64,000 nt of DNA from Plenodomus lindquistii (lineage: Eukaryota > Ascomycota > Dothideomycetes > Pleosporales > Leptosphaeriaceae): NCBI GenBank assembly GCA_025504975.1, contig JANUWI010000001.1:930001-994000 (forward strand). The letters are read 5' to 3'. The position numbers and the translations under genes were made by a program. The notes beneath the pieces were generated by a model that was not told the origin of the DNA, searched no databases, and was given only the letters and a program-made list of their open reading frames with translations. Shown here one piece after another: positions 55,687 through 64,000 of the stretch; positions within the stretch are counted from its first letter, which is position 1; every line of letters begins with the position of its first letter.

Positions 55687-56775
55687 TCACACCGTCTCCC
55701 CCGCAGCACCCCAGTACCCGACCGCAGGCCTCTTGACCTTGGGAACCGTCATCTTGTAGTGCAAATCATCTTCGTCCTCTCCACTCCCCAGCGCCTCATC
55801 ATCATCCGAGTCAATAGTAGCACCCCACTCCTCGTCATCACTGCCATGCCGATATTTTGCTTGGTACAAATCGCGACCCAGTTCGTCGTCTTCACTCAAC
55901 TCATCCTCTGGGTAATCATTGGCGTAGTAATCCTCCGCGTTCTCATCCTCATCATCAGTGTCGAATTTCTCAGAAGAGGAATCCTCGCCGGTCCACCAGT
56001 CGTCGTCGTCGTCATTCAGTACGAGGACACCGACTGTGCCGCTGGGTAAGGGGCCGTTGGGTAAAAGCGGTTCACGGATAAAAGTATCGATTACGTAGTC
56101 TGTGTCAATGTCCATCATTTCTGTATCGCCCTCGCTAGAAGCTCCGTTTGCTTCATTGCGGGTGAGAGCAGCGGCCTTCTCGGGGTGCCGGTCGGCGAAG
56201 CGTTGGGCTGGAGCGCGAGGTTTGTGTTTCAAAGGGCTGGTAACTGGGAGAGGAATGTGCAGGTTGTCTTCTTTCTCGACTTCTTTGGAGAGGGCTTCTA
56301 GTCTACGCAAGTCGTCTTTTGAGGGGAGTGTGCGGACGGGGTTGTGTAGGGAGGGTTTGCTGGCGTGGCCTAGGGCGCTGGCTGCGCCGGGGCGTTTGCG
56401 GGGGCGGGGTGTCGAGTCTGGCGTTGGTGTCGCTTCTGAAGTCCCATTCTGGGGTTGTGGTGTCTGGTTGTTCTGGGTCTGGGGAGGGTGTTGCACAGAT
56501 TGTGTGGATTCAGTGGGTGGTCGTGATTCGATAAAGACACGCTTTGCGCCTGAGACGGAAACGGCTTCGAGTTGAAATCTGCGCTCTGCGGTGGGTGTTG
56601 GTGGGACTTGTGATGTGGATGAAACGGGGATTTCGTTTGGCTTGGTGAGACGGCGGTATGCAAAGTTGCTCTTTCGGCGCTTGCTGGAGTCTGCCGAGTC
56701 GAATCTGAGCGCATCGACGGGGGCTTCGTTGCGCCGACGCTTGAGGGAGATTGTTTGGGGCGGAAGGAGTGACAT
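55687..56775 (-). CDS. IWR1: IWR1-like RNA polymerase II nuclear import factor
   Basis: 362 aa, single exon, ATG at 56775. The N-terminus holds a bipartite-like basic signal (SLKRRRNEAPVDALRFD...SKRRKSNFAYRRL), with the LRFD and FAYRRL elements typical of Iwr1/SLC7A6OS. A variable Pro/Thr/Gln linker follows. The conserved C-terminal block is acidic and aromatic: DTDYVIDTFIRE near residue 233 and ENAEDYYANDYPEDELSEDDE near 285, the Iwr1 signature. Iwr1 binds assembled Pol II between its two largest subunits and directs nuclear import through its NLS. It diverges from the nucleoside transporter gene. Confidence 0.85.
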   Translation of the reverse strand: MSLLPPQTISLKRRRNEAPVDALRFDSADSSKRRKSNFAYRRLTKPNEIPVSSTSQVPPTPTAERRFQLEAVSVSGAKRVFIESRPPTESTQSVQHPPQTQNNQTPQPQNGTSEATPTPDSTPRPRKRPGAASALGHASKPSLHNPVRTLPSKDDLRRLEALSKEVEKEDNLHIPLPVTSPLKHKPRAPAQRFADRHPEKAAALTRNEANGASSEGDTEMMDIDTDYVIDTFIREPLLPNGPLPSGTVGVLVLNDDDDDWWTGEDSSSEKFDTDDEDENAEDYYANDYPEDELSEDDELGRDLYQAKYRHGSDDEEWGATIDSDDDEALGSGEDEDDLHYKMTVPKVKRPAVGYWGAAGETV

Positions 56776-57217
56776 GGCTATGCTTGTATATGGTGGAGAT
56801 CGACTCTATACTTGGCGGACACGGCCATGTAATTCTTTAGACGTCGTGGGGTATTATTTTGCTGTTGGTGTCGAAGCTGAGCGCGGGGGTGGAGTAACGT
56901 GAAAGACATCCCACGCAGAGCCCCATGTTAACCTAGCGTCATGCCAAGCTCACACCCGTCGCAACATCACCTGGCCATGCATCAACACGCCTCCAGACAT
57001 CACATGCAACACCAGATGATGTGCTCCACTTAGCCTCCGAGTAGTCCTCGATATGGCTGTCTACACCATAGTTCATCCCAACCCCTCATCGTGTCCTTGA
57101 AGACGTCACGTCGACTCCTTATCAGACGCGTCGCTTCTCACCTCCGTAAACTCCGCAGCACCCCCGAGATCCCAGAAACCTAGACTCTCCACAACCACAA
57201 CACCACACTCGTACATT
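56776..57217. promoter_or_regulatory. Divergent promoter region, IWR1 and nucleoside transporter
   Basis: 442 bp lie between the start codons of the two divergent genes. No specific element is identified. Confidence 0.35.
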
Positions 57218-58626
57218 ATGGAACGTATACGGCGCGTATTCGAGCGCCAGAACGAGGATGCCTCGTATGAACCTCTGGAAGGAGGCTCTGAAAGGCCAGA
57301 CGGCGAACACATCAGCGCCGGGGAACAGGCATTCTCATGGACAGACTACTCTGTCTTTGTGTTGTTGGGTGTTGCTATGCTGTGGGCATGGTACGTTGAA
57401 CCATGGCAAATATCGTAATTCATCTAATCTGTCATGTTAGGAACATGTTTCTGGCCGCTGCACCATACTTCCAGCATCGTTTCGCCTCCAGCGATAACAT
57501 CCTCCGCAACTTCCAGTCCTCGATCCTATGTGTATCGACGGTAGGCAATCTGGGCTCCATGATTGTCTTGACAAAGCTGCAAGCACATGCAAACTACCCC
57601 AGGCGCATCGCTGTCGCCCTTGCGCTCTACGCATCTGTCTTTACTCTCCTCGCCCTCTCCACCAAGCTCTTTTTGAACGTCTCAGCAGGCGTATACTTTG
57701 CCTTCCTCATGATACTCGTCTTCACCGCCAGCTTGGCCACCGGCTTGTGCCAAAATGGTGTCTTCGCCTTCGTCTCTGGATTCGGACGAGAAGAGTACAC
57801 ACAGGGCATCATGACGGGACAAGGCATCGCCGGCGTCCTGCCAGCCATTACACAAATCGTCACCGTCCTCAGCGTCCCTGCCAAACAACACCGAGACGCT
57901 GATGCAAACTTGCCGCAAGAGTCTAGCACCTCCGCTTTTGTCTACTTTCTCACAGCCACAGCCGTCTCAGGTGCCACGCTACTCGCATTCTTCTACCTGC
58001 TCTCCCGCTCGAGCAGCAAAGCACGCATGTCACGTACACCACCCACTGACTACGAGAACTTGGACTCCAGCAACCCCGGCGCAGAGAGGAAGAGCATACC
58101 CTTGACATACTTGTTCTCCAAGTTACGCTACCTAGCCCTAGGAGTCTTCACGACCTTTGCCCTGACAATGTTCTTCCCCGTCTTTACCGTGCAAATCGTC
58201 AGTGTCGCCAACCCAACTACAGCACCACGTATCTTGCAGCCAACAGCCTTCATTCCCCTTGCCTTCTTCTTTTGGAACCTCGGCGACCTTGTTGGTCGTA
58301 CACTCCCCGCTCTACCCTTGTTGCGCCTCACACACCGCCCTCGTCTCATCTTCCTCCTCTCCCTCGCCCGCGTGGTCTTCATTCCCTTGTACATGCTATG
58401 TAACATCGGCGGCAATGGCGCAGCTATCAGCAGCGATACATTCTACCTCCTCGTTGTGCAAGGAGGCTTTGGTGTTACGAGTGGGTATCTGGGAAGCAGT
58501 TGCATGATGGGATTCAGCGAGTACGTGGAGGCTGGGGAAGCTGAAGCAGCAGGAGGGTTCATGTCACTGGCTCTTGTAGCTGGGTTAGCGACGGGTAGTT
58601 TTCTGAGTTTCTTGGTAGCGGCCTGA
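57218..58626 (+). CDS. Equilibrative nucleoside transporter (SLC29/FUN26 family)
   Basis: Two exons, 57218-57390 and 57441-58626, with a 50-bp intron. The product is 452 aa. Splicing restores MLWAWNMFLAAAPYF, the TM1 signature of ENT transporters. About 11 hydrophobic helices follow, including SILCVSTVGNLGSMIVL, GLCQNGVFAFVSGFG (TM4 with the conserved Gly-Phe pattern), GQGIAGVLPAITQIVTVLS, and IPLAFFFWNLGDLVGRTLP, whose Asp/Arg pair is a family hallmark. The long hydrophilic loop between TM6 and TM7 is normal. The yeast homologue Fun26 works at the vacuolar membrane. Location here is unknown, and both plasma membrane and vacuole are possible. Confidence 0.92.
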
Positions 58627-58999
58627 ACATTTATATTAGACGAAGACTGAATACACAGTTTCTGTCATACAGTTCAATTTTGATTGTGACCGTTCCTATG
58701 AACCAGTTCATGTATTTTGATAAGTTTTTACTCCTTCCCCAGCATACTCACTCTGTACTATGTAGACCATGCAATTGACGGTTTTGCCTACCTCGTCTCT
58801 TTCCTCATCCATGACCTGTTGTTCCCAAAGGATGCGTTTGCTACCCTGTTTGCTATCCCGCCACCACACACCCTCTCTTTCCTCCCCCACCCCATCCAGC
58901 ATATCCTCCTGTTCTCCCCCTAATCTCACCTGTCTCTCTCTCTCACACAAACTCTCATATGCCCTTTCAAACACCGTAATCTTATCAAAGATGTAATAG
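58627..58999. other. Intergenic between transporter and tRNA
   Basis: The region contains the 3' flank of the transporter and pyrimidine-rich sequence before the tRNA. Nothing else is supported. Confidence 0.4.
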
Positions 59000-59090
59000 G
59001 CCGCTATAGTCTAGGGGTATGACGTTCGCCTCACAGTTCCTGACATGGGCTGCGCGCGAAAAGTCCTCAGTTCGATCCTGAGTGGTGGCA
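59000..59090 (+). tRNA. tRNA-Val (CAC) with a 19-nt intron
   Basis: The sequence folds as a full cloverleaf. The acceptor stem pairs GCCGCTA with TGGTGGC (two G-T pairs), with discriminator A59090. The D arm is GTC...GAC. The anticodon stem is TTCGC/GCGAA with a CTCACAC loop, giving anticodon CAC at 59032-59034. A canonical intron follows position 37 (59036-59054). The variable loop is AAGTC. The T arm is CTCAG-TTCGATC-CTGAG. Internal A and B boxes are present in the D and T arms. Confidence 0.9.
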
Positions 59091-59092
59091 AG

Positions 59093-59101
59093 TTTTTTTT
59101 T
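59093..59101 (+). terminator. Pol III terminator of tRNA-Val
   Basis: A run of nine T residues begins two bases after the mature tRNA 3' end, the standard RNA polymerase III stop. Confidence 0.85.
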
Positions 59102-60324
59102 GGGCTGTTGAGGGGAAACGGTGGGAGTGTCTGTTGTTTTGGTAGAAGAGGTCGTGGTAGTGTGTTGGGAGTGGCGGTAAGGTGCTTCTCTTTTTTTTTT
59201 TGATTGAATTGTTTTGGCTTTTGATAACTGCCTCTCATATTGTTAGGCCTAACACTGTGATAATCAGTTATGCGTTGACGTTGCCGTATGCTCCAAACAG
59301 CTGAGAGACTATGTGCGAGGTCGTCGATATACTACATGCCAGGCGGTTGGTATTGTCGAGGGTCGGACTTTGCGATACAGGCTATTTGCGCTCCAACAGA
59401 AGCCATGGTGGAAGAATTGAAAGCCCCATTTTCTCTCGGTTCGTCCCACTTTAGCCCTCAGCCAACTCTTTCGCGATGGTTCATGCTACAACTGGTATTG
59501 ACGTCGATGTGCAGCGAACACAGCAATTTCCGACTTCAAAAAATTCCACGATATTGATTTCATTGCGGCATGACGTTGGCATGTGCAAAACCAACCGTGA
59601 GTGGATCCCTAATGACGAGGTTGCGGTCGGTTCATCAAGTCCACGATCGAGCGAAGCGCACGTGCACGCTGACATCACGGTCGAACCACCACCCGATGCT
59701 TGCTCACCCCACGATCGGGAGACAAGCCTTCTAACCTCAACAGCGTCTCATCTAACCCTAGACAGCAACGCTCCACCACCGCTCCACCACCGCTCCGCGC
59801 CATGCGCCCACCACCAATCGGTGCCCTCGGTGCCCTCCGTGCTTGGCAGCCGCACCTCATTACCAGGCGATAGTGCCGCTCGAGTAGCCGTTGCATGCCC
59901 GCGGCCGAGAGACTTTGGAGACTTTGCACCCAGTGAAACGGTACGTCAGCGGCCGTGTCGCAGGCACGAGGAAACGCTTGGTGACGCGAGAATGTATCGG
60001 ATTGGCTGGGTGGAGTTGTGTCAAGTGCTGTGATTCGTGGCCTGACATTGATGATCAGTCGTGGTGCGGTGCGCGGGTGGAGAGACCGCGTTTTACCACA
60101 CGTGTGGTGACTTCCCCGCACGAGGCTGTGTAGGGGCTCGCACTGCGTATATACTTGCATGTGTCCGCCTGCTGGATAAAGGAGAACCAAAGTACCTCAC
60201 TTTCCCAAGATTCATCACACAACCATTAGCAACCACTCTATCATCATCGAATAAGTCGATCTTGACATCTACCAATCAACACTATCAACCATTCTCAACA
60301 ACAACAACCAACATACCCAGCAAC
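59102..60324. promoter_or_regulatory. Upstream region of the small mitochondrial protein gene
   Basis: A GTATATAC element near 60147-60154 lies about 175 bp before the ATG at 60325 and may be a TATA box. A CA/CT-rich leader (60200-60324) follows. In-frame codons extend upstream of the ATG, but they translate that leader. No other gene is supported. Confidence 0.4.
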
Positions 60325-60864
60325 ATGTCTTTCCTCCTACGCAGCGGCTCAACAATCCGCCAACGCCTCTTCACCTCTTCGGCCCGCAAAGCAAACATCC
60401 TCTCCCTTGAGGACGCCGCCTCCGCCCAATTCAACCATGCCGCATCTGCAGTCCCAAAGCTCGGCCGTGTGGCAAAATGGTATCTGCCTACCATGGCCGG
60501 CCTCGCCCTTGGCATGATCTATCTGCCCAAGAACTTCGTCTCTCCTGCACCACCAGCCGTCCGCAGGACCGTCACTCTCCCAGAAGCCACTGCCAACATT
60601 GGCTTCGGTGTGACCAGTGCGCTCAATGAGGCGAACCGCAAAGTGCATGCGCCAGAGGAGTTGACCCAGGACCAAAAGAACATGGCGCTCATGGATGCAT
60701 ATGGTGAGCGCAGCAGTTTGGAGGACATGGAGCGTGCGCTTGCTGGATTGGAGGCGAGGATGGTGTCTGAGAAGGACCGCAATGCGAGGCTTGAGGAGGC
60801 GTATGGTGCGCGCGACAGTGTCAAGGATCTCGAACGCGCCATGCAGATCTACGAGGTTCAGTGA
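60325..60864 (+). CDS. Small mitochondrial membrane protein of unknown function
   Basis: 179 aa, single exon. The ATG at 60325 has a strong context (AGCAACATG) after a CA-rich leader. The N-terminus (MSFLLRSGSTIRQRLFTSSARKAN) is a clear mitochondrial presequence with a likely cleavage near SSARK. A hydrophobic segment (WYLPTMAGLALGMIYLP) near residues 52-68 should cross the inner membrane. The C-terminal half contains two copies of a helical unit, DAYGERSSLEDMERALAGLE and EAYGARDSVKDLERAMQIYE, about 34 residues apart. I do not recognise the family. The layout recalls small fungal inner-membrane proteins that face the intermembrane space. Confidence 0.75.
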   Translation: MSFLLRSGSTIRQRLFTSSARKANILSLEDAASAQFNHAASAVPKLGRVAKWYLPTMAGLALGMIYLPKNFVSPAPPAVRRTVTLPEATANIGFGVTSALNEANRKVHAPEELTQDQKNMALMDAYGERSSLEDMERALAGLEARMVSEKDRNARLEEAYGARDSVKDLERAMQIYEVQ

Positions 60865-62270
60865 TTTGAGTCGTCGAGAGAGCGAGAGAGTATGTGTTGA
60901 AGAGACACTGAACAGAACTACCAGCTTCGTGCTGCAAGAAGACTAAGGAGAAGTGCCCAGCTGAGCTGAGAGCCACTCGTTACAACAGCGATCTCGCGCG
61001 AAACGCCGAGTCGCGAGGTGAGGAAGAGGAGGAAACATGCGCGGTCGCATAAGGGGAGTTTGGGAGAGGTTTCATTTGTATGCCACAAGGGCACATTTGG
61101 GAGGTGAATGCACTGAGGTGCAAAGGTCAACATCAAAGCAAATACGTATAACTTATCAGTAACGAGATCTACGAATTACGAGATCACGAAAACAACTCCA
61201 ATCAAAGCAAACAAATTCAAAAATATTAAACAATCACATCTTCCATCTCCTGTGTTGTATTCGTTTGCCACGATTGAACAGTATTGCCACTGTACGCTGA
61301 TGCTACAAACATCTACACCAACACGACTGAATAATTGAACGCTAGAACATCTCACATGCTCTTCCTACAACCTCCCTACTCACCCCCTTTCCAACGAGTC
61401 CACCATCTTTACCAAGCACATTCCGTGAAACACGGCCGCCGTCTCGGCACAATTCTGCCTCCGCGGCTCTTGCCCCAAACACAAGACGGAGACACGGGGT
61501 ACCCTAGAGTACGTAGCCGACACACTCCGCCGGCCGCGCTCACACACCTTGGTTTCGCCCGCGTGCATATCCACGCCGCGCAGCAGCAGCACAAGATGGG
61601 GAAATAAAAAGTGCAGATCGGTGGTGGGGGTTGTTCTTCCTCCACGTTCCGGACACGTGTACCGGTAAGCTGTTTGTGGGGAAGGTAGCGCGTGGTTATT
61701 GTGTTCCCGTCACGTTGACAGCGATAACGCTTAAGCGCATACAACAGCAGGGAGACAACAAAGGCATTAAGCGTTATCATTATGTTATCTCTACTACTTG
61801 TAGAGAATGTATGTATACTGAAGTAACTTTGAGTAGACTTTTTAGTGCAGTATAGTGTAGTGTAGTTACCACAGTGCTTATAACTTTGGTGGCCTTATGA
61901 ATATGAGGTCCTTTGTATGTAAGTTCTTAATCGTTGAACTGTGTTTGCAATGTTTGGTGTAATTTTGAATCTTGTCTGCTAAGTTGTATTGCTGCATTAA
62001 ATAGACGCTCGCTGAAGACGTGTGTGTGTCCAGAGGTTGGACAATGGTAATTCATGTTTGTGGTGTTTCTGAGGTGTCCTACTGTTTAACTCACGTGCAG
62101 ACCTCATAGACCAAACAACCTCACAGCAGATCTCCCATGTGACTTCAATTAATAATGGAAATACTCGATACCGCACTTGCTAGAATACCTCCCAGTCTCT
62201 TCATCACTCGCCATGTCTCTCTCGCTTTTCACCCTCTCTCCACTCTGCTCACCTCCCATGCCATCCCCCC
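60865..62270. other. Gene-free stretch of about 1.4 kb
   Basis: Short frames only. 61740-62060 is AT-rich and the rest is unremarkable. No RNA gene or repeat is identified. Confidence 0.4.
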
Positions 62271-62852
62271 TTATTCCCATGATCTCTTTTTGCTCACAAT
62301 CTGTCTAACACACATATCTACCATCCTTCCATCGCCCAGCTGACCCTTCCTTTCACTTTCGCGTCCTATATCAATCTTCGGGTTATCCACCTTGACTGTT
62401 AAAGCGATATCCTCGTCGTAAGCCATGAGTCGCTCCACTTGTTCCAGCGTCACGTTCCAGTCTCTACGCAGGGCTAGGAGGTCGCTGGGGAAGTAGTGTT
62501 CGTGAAAGACACTCTCTATATGGTCGACTTTTTGAGGGGGAGCGTCTGGCATTGGGGTATCAATGGCTTCTGGTGGTGGGAGAGGGTTGGTAGGAGATAC
62601 TGCTGCGGGGGGTGTTTGGATGATTGGGTCATTTTCGAGATTCGTATCGTTGTTTCCAGCCGCAGTGTTTCGATCTTCTTCTTCGAGTAGCTTCGTCTGT
62701 TTACGCGTGTCTTCGAGCTTCATCTCCATGATCATGATTGTCAGAAAGACTAGGATCGCGACCAAGATCCCATTGATTGGCATGTAGAGAATGATCACGG
62801 GGCCGTCGAATGGCCGGAAGCATTGAGTGCTTGGAGCTGAGGTTTCGTTCAT
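62271..62852 (-). CDS. Single-pass membrane protein of unknown function
   Basis: 193 aa, single exon, ATG at 62852. A short N-terminus is followed by one hydrophobic helix (VIILYMPINGILVAILVFLTIMIM, about residues 19-42). A charged coiled coil (EMKLEDTRKQTKLLEEEDR), a Pro-rich acidic linker, and a helical C-terminal part (HYFPSDLLALRRDWNVTLEQVERLMAYDEDIALTVKV) follow. No family is recognised. The frame is open and compositionally protein-like, but with no homology I cannot exclude a chance ORF or a missing exon. Confidence 0.5.
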   Translation of the reverse strand: MNETSAPSTQCFRPFDGPVIILYMPINGILVAILVFLTIMIMEMKLEDTRKQTKLLEEEDRNTAAGNNDTNLENDPIIQTPPAAVSPTNPLPPPEAIDTPMPDAPPQKVDHIESVFHEHYFPSDLLALRRDWNVTLEQVERLMAYDEDIALTVKVDNPKIDIGRESERKGQLGDGRMVDMCVRQIVSKKRSWE

Positions 62853-63216
62853 TGTGATGGAATGGTCAACAATCTGGATTGATGTGCTGGATCAAAGGCG
62901 TCTTCTGCGATATGATGTGATGTATCTGGAACCCTTGTAGTAATATGGTGATTGAATTTAAGGACAAGGTACTCGAACAGCTACTACTTATACTCAATAC
63001 GAGTACCTGCTTATGAGACATGTCCCTGAGAAGTGATCTCTGAGACAAATCTGCACAATGGTCTTACTTCTGTCGACGAGGAATTCTCGAGACACTCGAT
63101 TGTAATTTTGTTGATTCGTGATTCGAGAGACATTATGAGGACTCAAGAGATGTGCGGGTTGACAGGTCAGCAGCAGTGCGTCAGAGTGACAACGAGGGCA
63201 CGTCTTGCCCGTGGAC

Positions 63217-64000
63217 TCACTTCTGAACGTCACTCACAGCCCACTCCGGCCAAACCTCCTCTTCTCGAGGCTTGCTCGCCAGATTTCGATCATGAATATG
63301 CTCCTCCAGCGGCAACTCCTGATGTTGACTCCTCTCGCCCATATCCACTCCTCTCTTCTGGATCGTCCTTGCATAGCCTAGTGTCTGCTTCTTCCACTCC
63401 TTCCTACTGACCTTACCTTCCACCATGTCTGCCAGAATCATTGCATCGAAGCACGCCTGACTCGTGCTTGCAACAGTATGTGGTCGAAAGCCAGACAATG
63501 CGTCGCCGATTAAGACGACGCGCCCGTTCAAAAACTCATTCGTAGGCGCGACGACGTCGGTGATGGCCTGTACAAAGGGTTTCTTCGTCCCGCAAACAAT
63601 TTCTGCGAATTGAGGAGGAAGCTTCTCTCGCGCAATCTTGCGCTGTTTCTCCCAAGCTTTTGGATCGATTTTGCCAGGTGGCATGGTGATGTGATGGTAC
63701 TGGCCGTCCACGTCCGTCATCAGCTCCTTGAATTCCGGCGATGGATCGGTCAGAGAGGGCGAGGGGAAGTTGGTGTAGTAGACAAAATTGATCAAGCGCT
63801 TGCCAGGCTCCAATGTGCCATTCTCACCCGGTATCAGGTATGCAAGTATCTGGATACCCTTTGCGTGGAAGAACGTGAAGCGTTCGCTGAATGCCTCGAG
63901 AGTTTTTGGGCTAACTTCGTCTTCGCGGGCTGTGCCGCGGAGAGCAACGTAGCCTGCATACGTGCGTTCCACATCTGGTGAAAGCATTGAGCGGATTGTA
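63217..64000 (-). CDS. FAD-dependent monooxygenase, C-terminal part (cut by window end)
   Basis: The minus-strand frame is open to the window edge, so the N-terminus with the dinucleotide-binding fold lies outside. The visible 260 residues begin at a typical aromatic-hydroxylase junction (TIRSMLSPDVERTYAGYVALRG). They include the FAD-contacting GD motif in NGRVVLIGDALSGFRPHTVASTSQACFDAM. An internal QILAYLIPGENGTLEPGKRLINFVYYTNF resembles bacterial and fungal 2,6-dihydroxypyridine-type monooxygenases. The family hydroxylates aromatic or pyridine rings with NAD(P)H and oxygen; the substrate is unknown. The stop at 63217 is taken as the end, but a GTGAGT just before it could be a donor to a further exon. 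Confidence 0.85.
   Translation of the reverse strand, partial: TIRSMLSPDVERTYAGYVALRGTAREDEVSPKTLEAFSERFTFFHAKGIQILAYLIPGENGTLEPGKRLINFVYYTNFPSPSLTDPSPEFKELMTDVDGQYHHITMPPGKIDPKAWEKQRKIAREKLPPQFAEIVCGTKKPFVQAITDVVAPTNEFLNGRVVLIGDALSGFRPHTVASTSQACFDAMILADMVEGKVSRKEWKKQTLGYARTIQKRGVDMGERSQHQELPLEEHIHDRNLASKPREEEVWPEWAVSDVQK

Noticed and set aside
1..64000. CRISPR arrays, prophage, operons or a secondary-metabolite cluster
   Set aside because: The genes are eukaryotic, spliced and functionally unrelated. No direct-repeat arrays, polyketide/NRPS genes or phage genes were seen.

Overview
This window is nuclear DNA from a filamentous ascomycete, most likely a Dothideomycete of the Pleosporales type. 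The support is the gene set (fungal NRD1, MRH4, ITC1, SGF73, FHIP and SFC1 homologues), the many 45-125 bp introns with CTGAC/CTAAC-type branch sites, and several small fungus-specific or secreted proteins. Order rank is an inference; no ribosomal or barcode locus is present. All multi-exon models were spliced by hand from GT/AG signals and frame continuity.

Layout. 0.5-24.8 kb is a housekeeping stretch: MRH4-type mitochondrial DEAD-box helicase, a small conserved unknown, a frameshifted F-box/LRR gene, VMS1/ANKZF1, a decayed conserved gene, ETF-beta, an isochorismatase-like hydrolase, a mitochondrial repeat protein divergent from a UTP16-like nucleolar protein, the SFC1 succinate-fumarate carrier, twinfilin, FHIP and an AIF-like FAD oxidoreductase. 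24.9-35.3 kb is different. It holds a large secreted chitin-binding protein, a 160-bp Tc1/mariner-type MITE, a DUF3632-like gene, a three-exon six-cysteine secreted protein that no long ORF reveals, a broken relative of that class, and long gene-free stretches. It looks like a small accessory, effector-candidate island.

35.3-64.0 kb returns to housekeeping genes: an AIM6-like phosphodiesterase (frameshifted), a GH47 mannosidase, MED20, an unresolved spliced gene, SGF73 (SAGA), ITC1 (ISWI remodeller), ALG8, the four-RRM protein NRD1, IWR1, an equilibrative nucleoside transporter, an intron-bearing tRNA-Val(CAC), a small mitochondrial protein, a membrane-anchored unknown and, cut by the window end, a FAD monooxygenase.

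Functionally, several genes serve shared processes: Pol II transcription and chromatin (MED20, SGF73, ITC1, IWR1), N-glycan assembly and trimming (ALG8, GH47), mitochondrial metabolism and quality control (ETF-beta, SFC1, MRH4, VMS1), and endosome/actin dynamics (FHIP, twinfilin). They are not an operon or biosynthetic cluster. Four genes carry single-base frameshifts or a nonsense codon at points where the protein is otherwise continuous, so either local gene decay or assembly indels must be considered.
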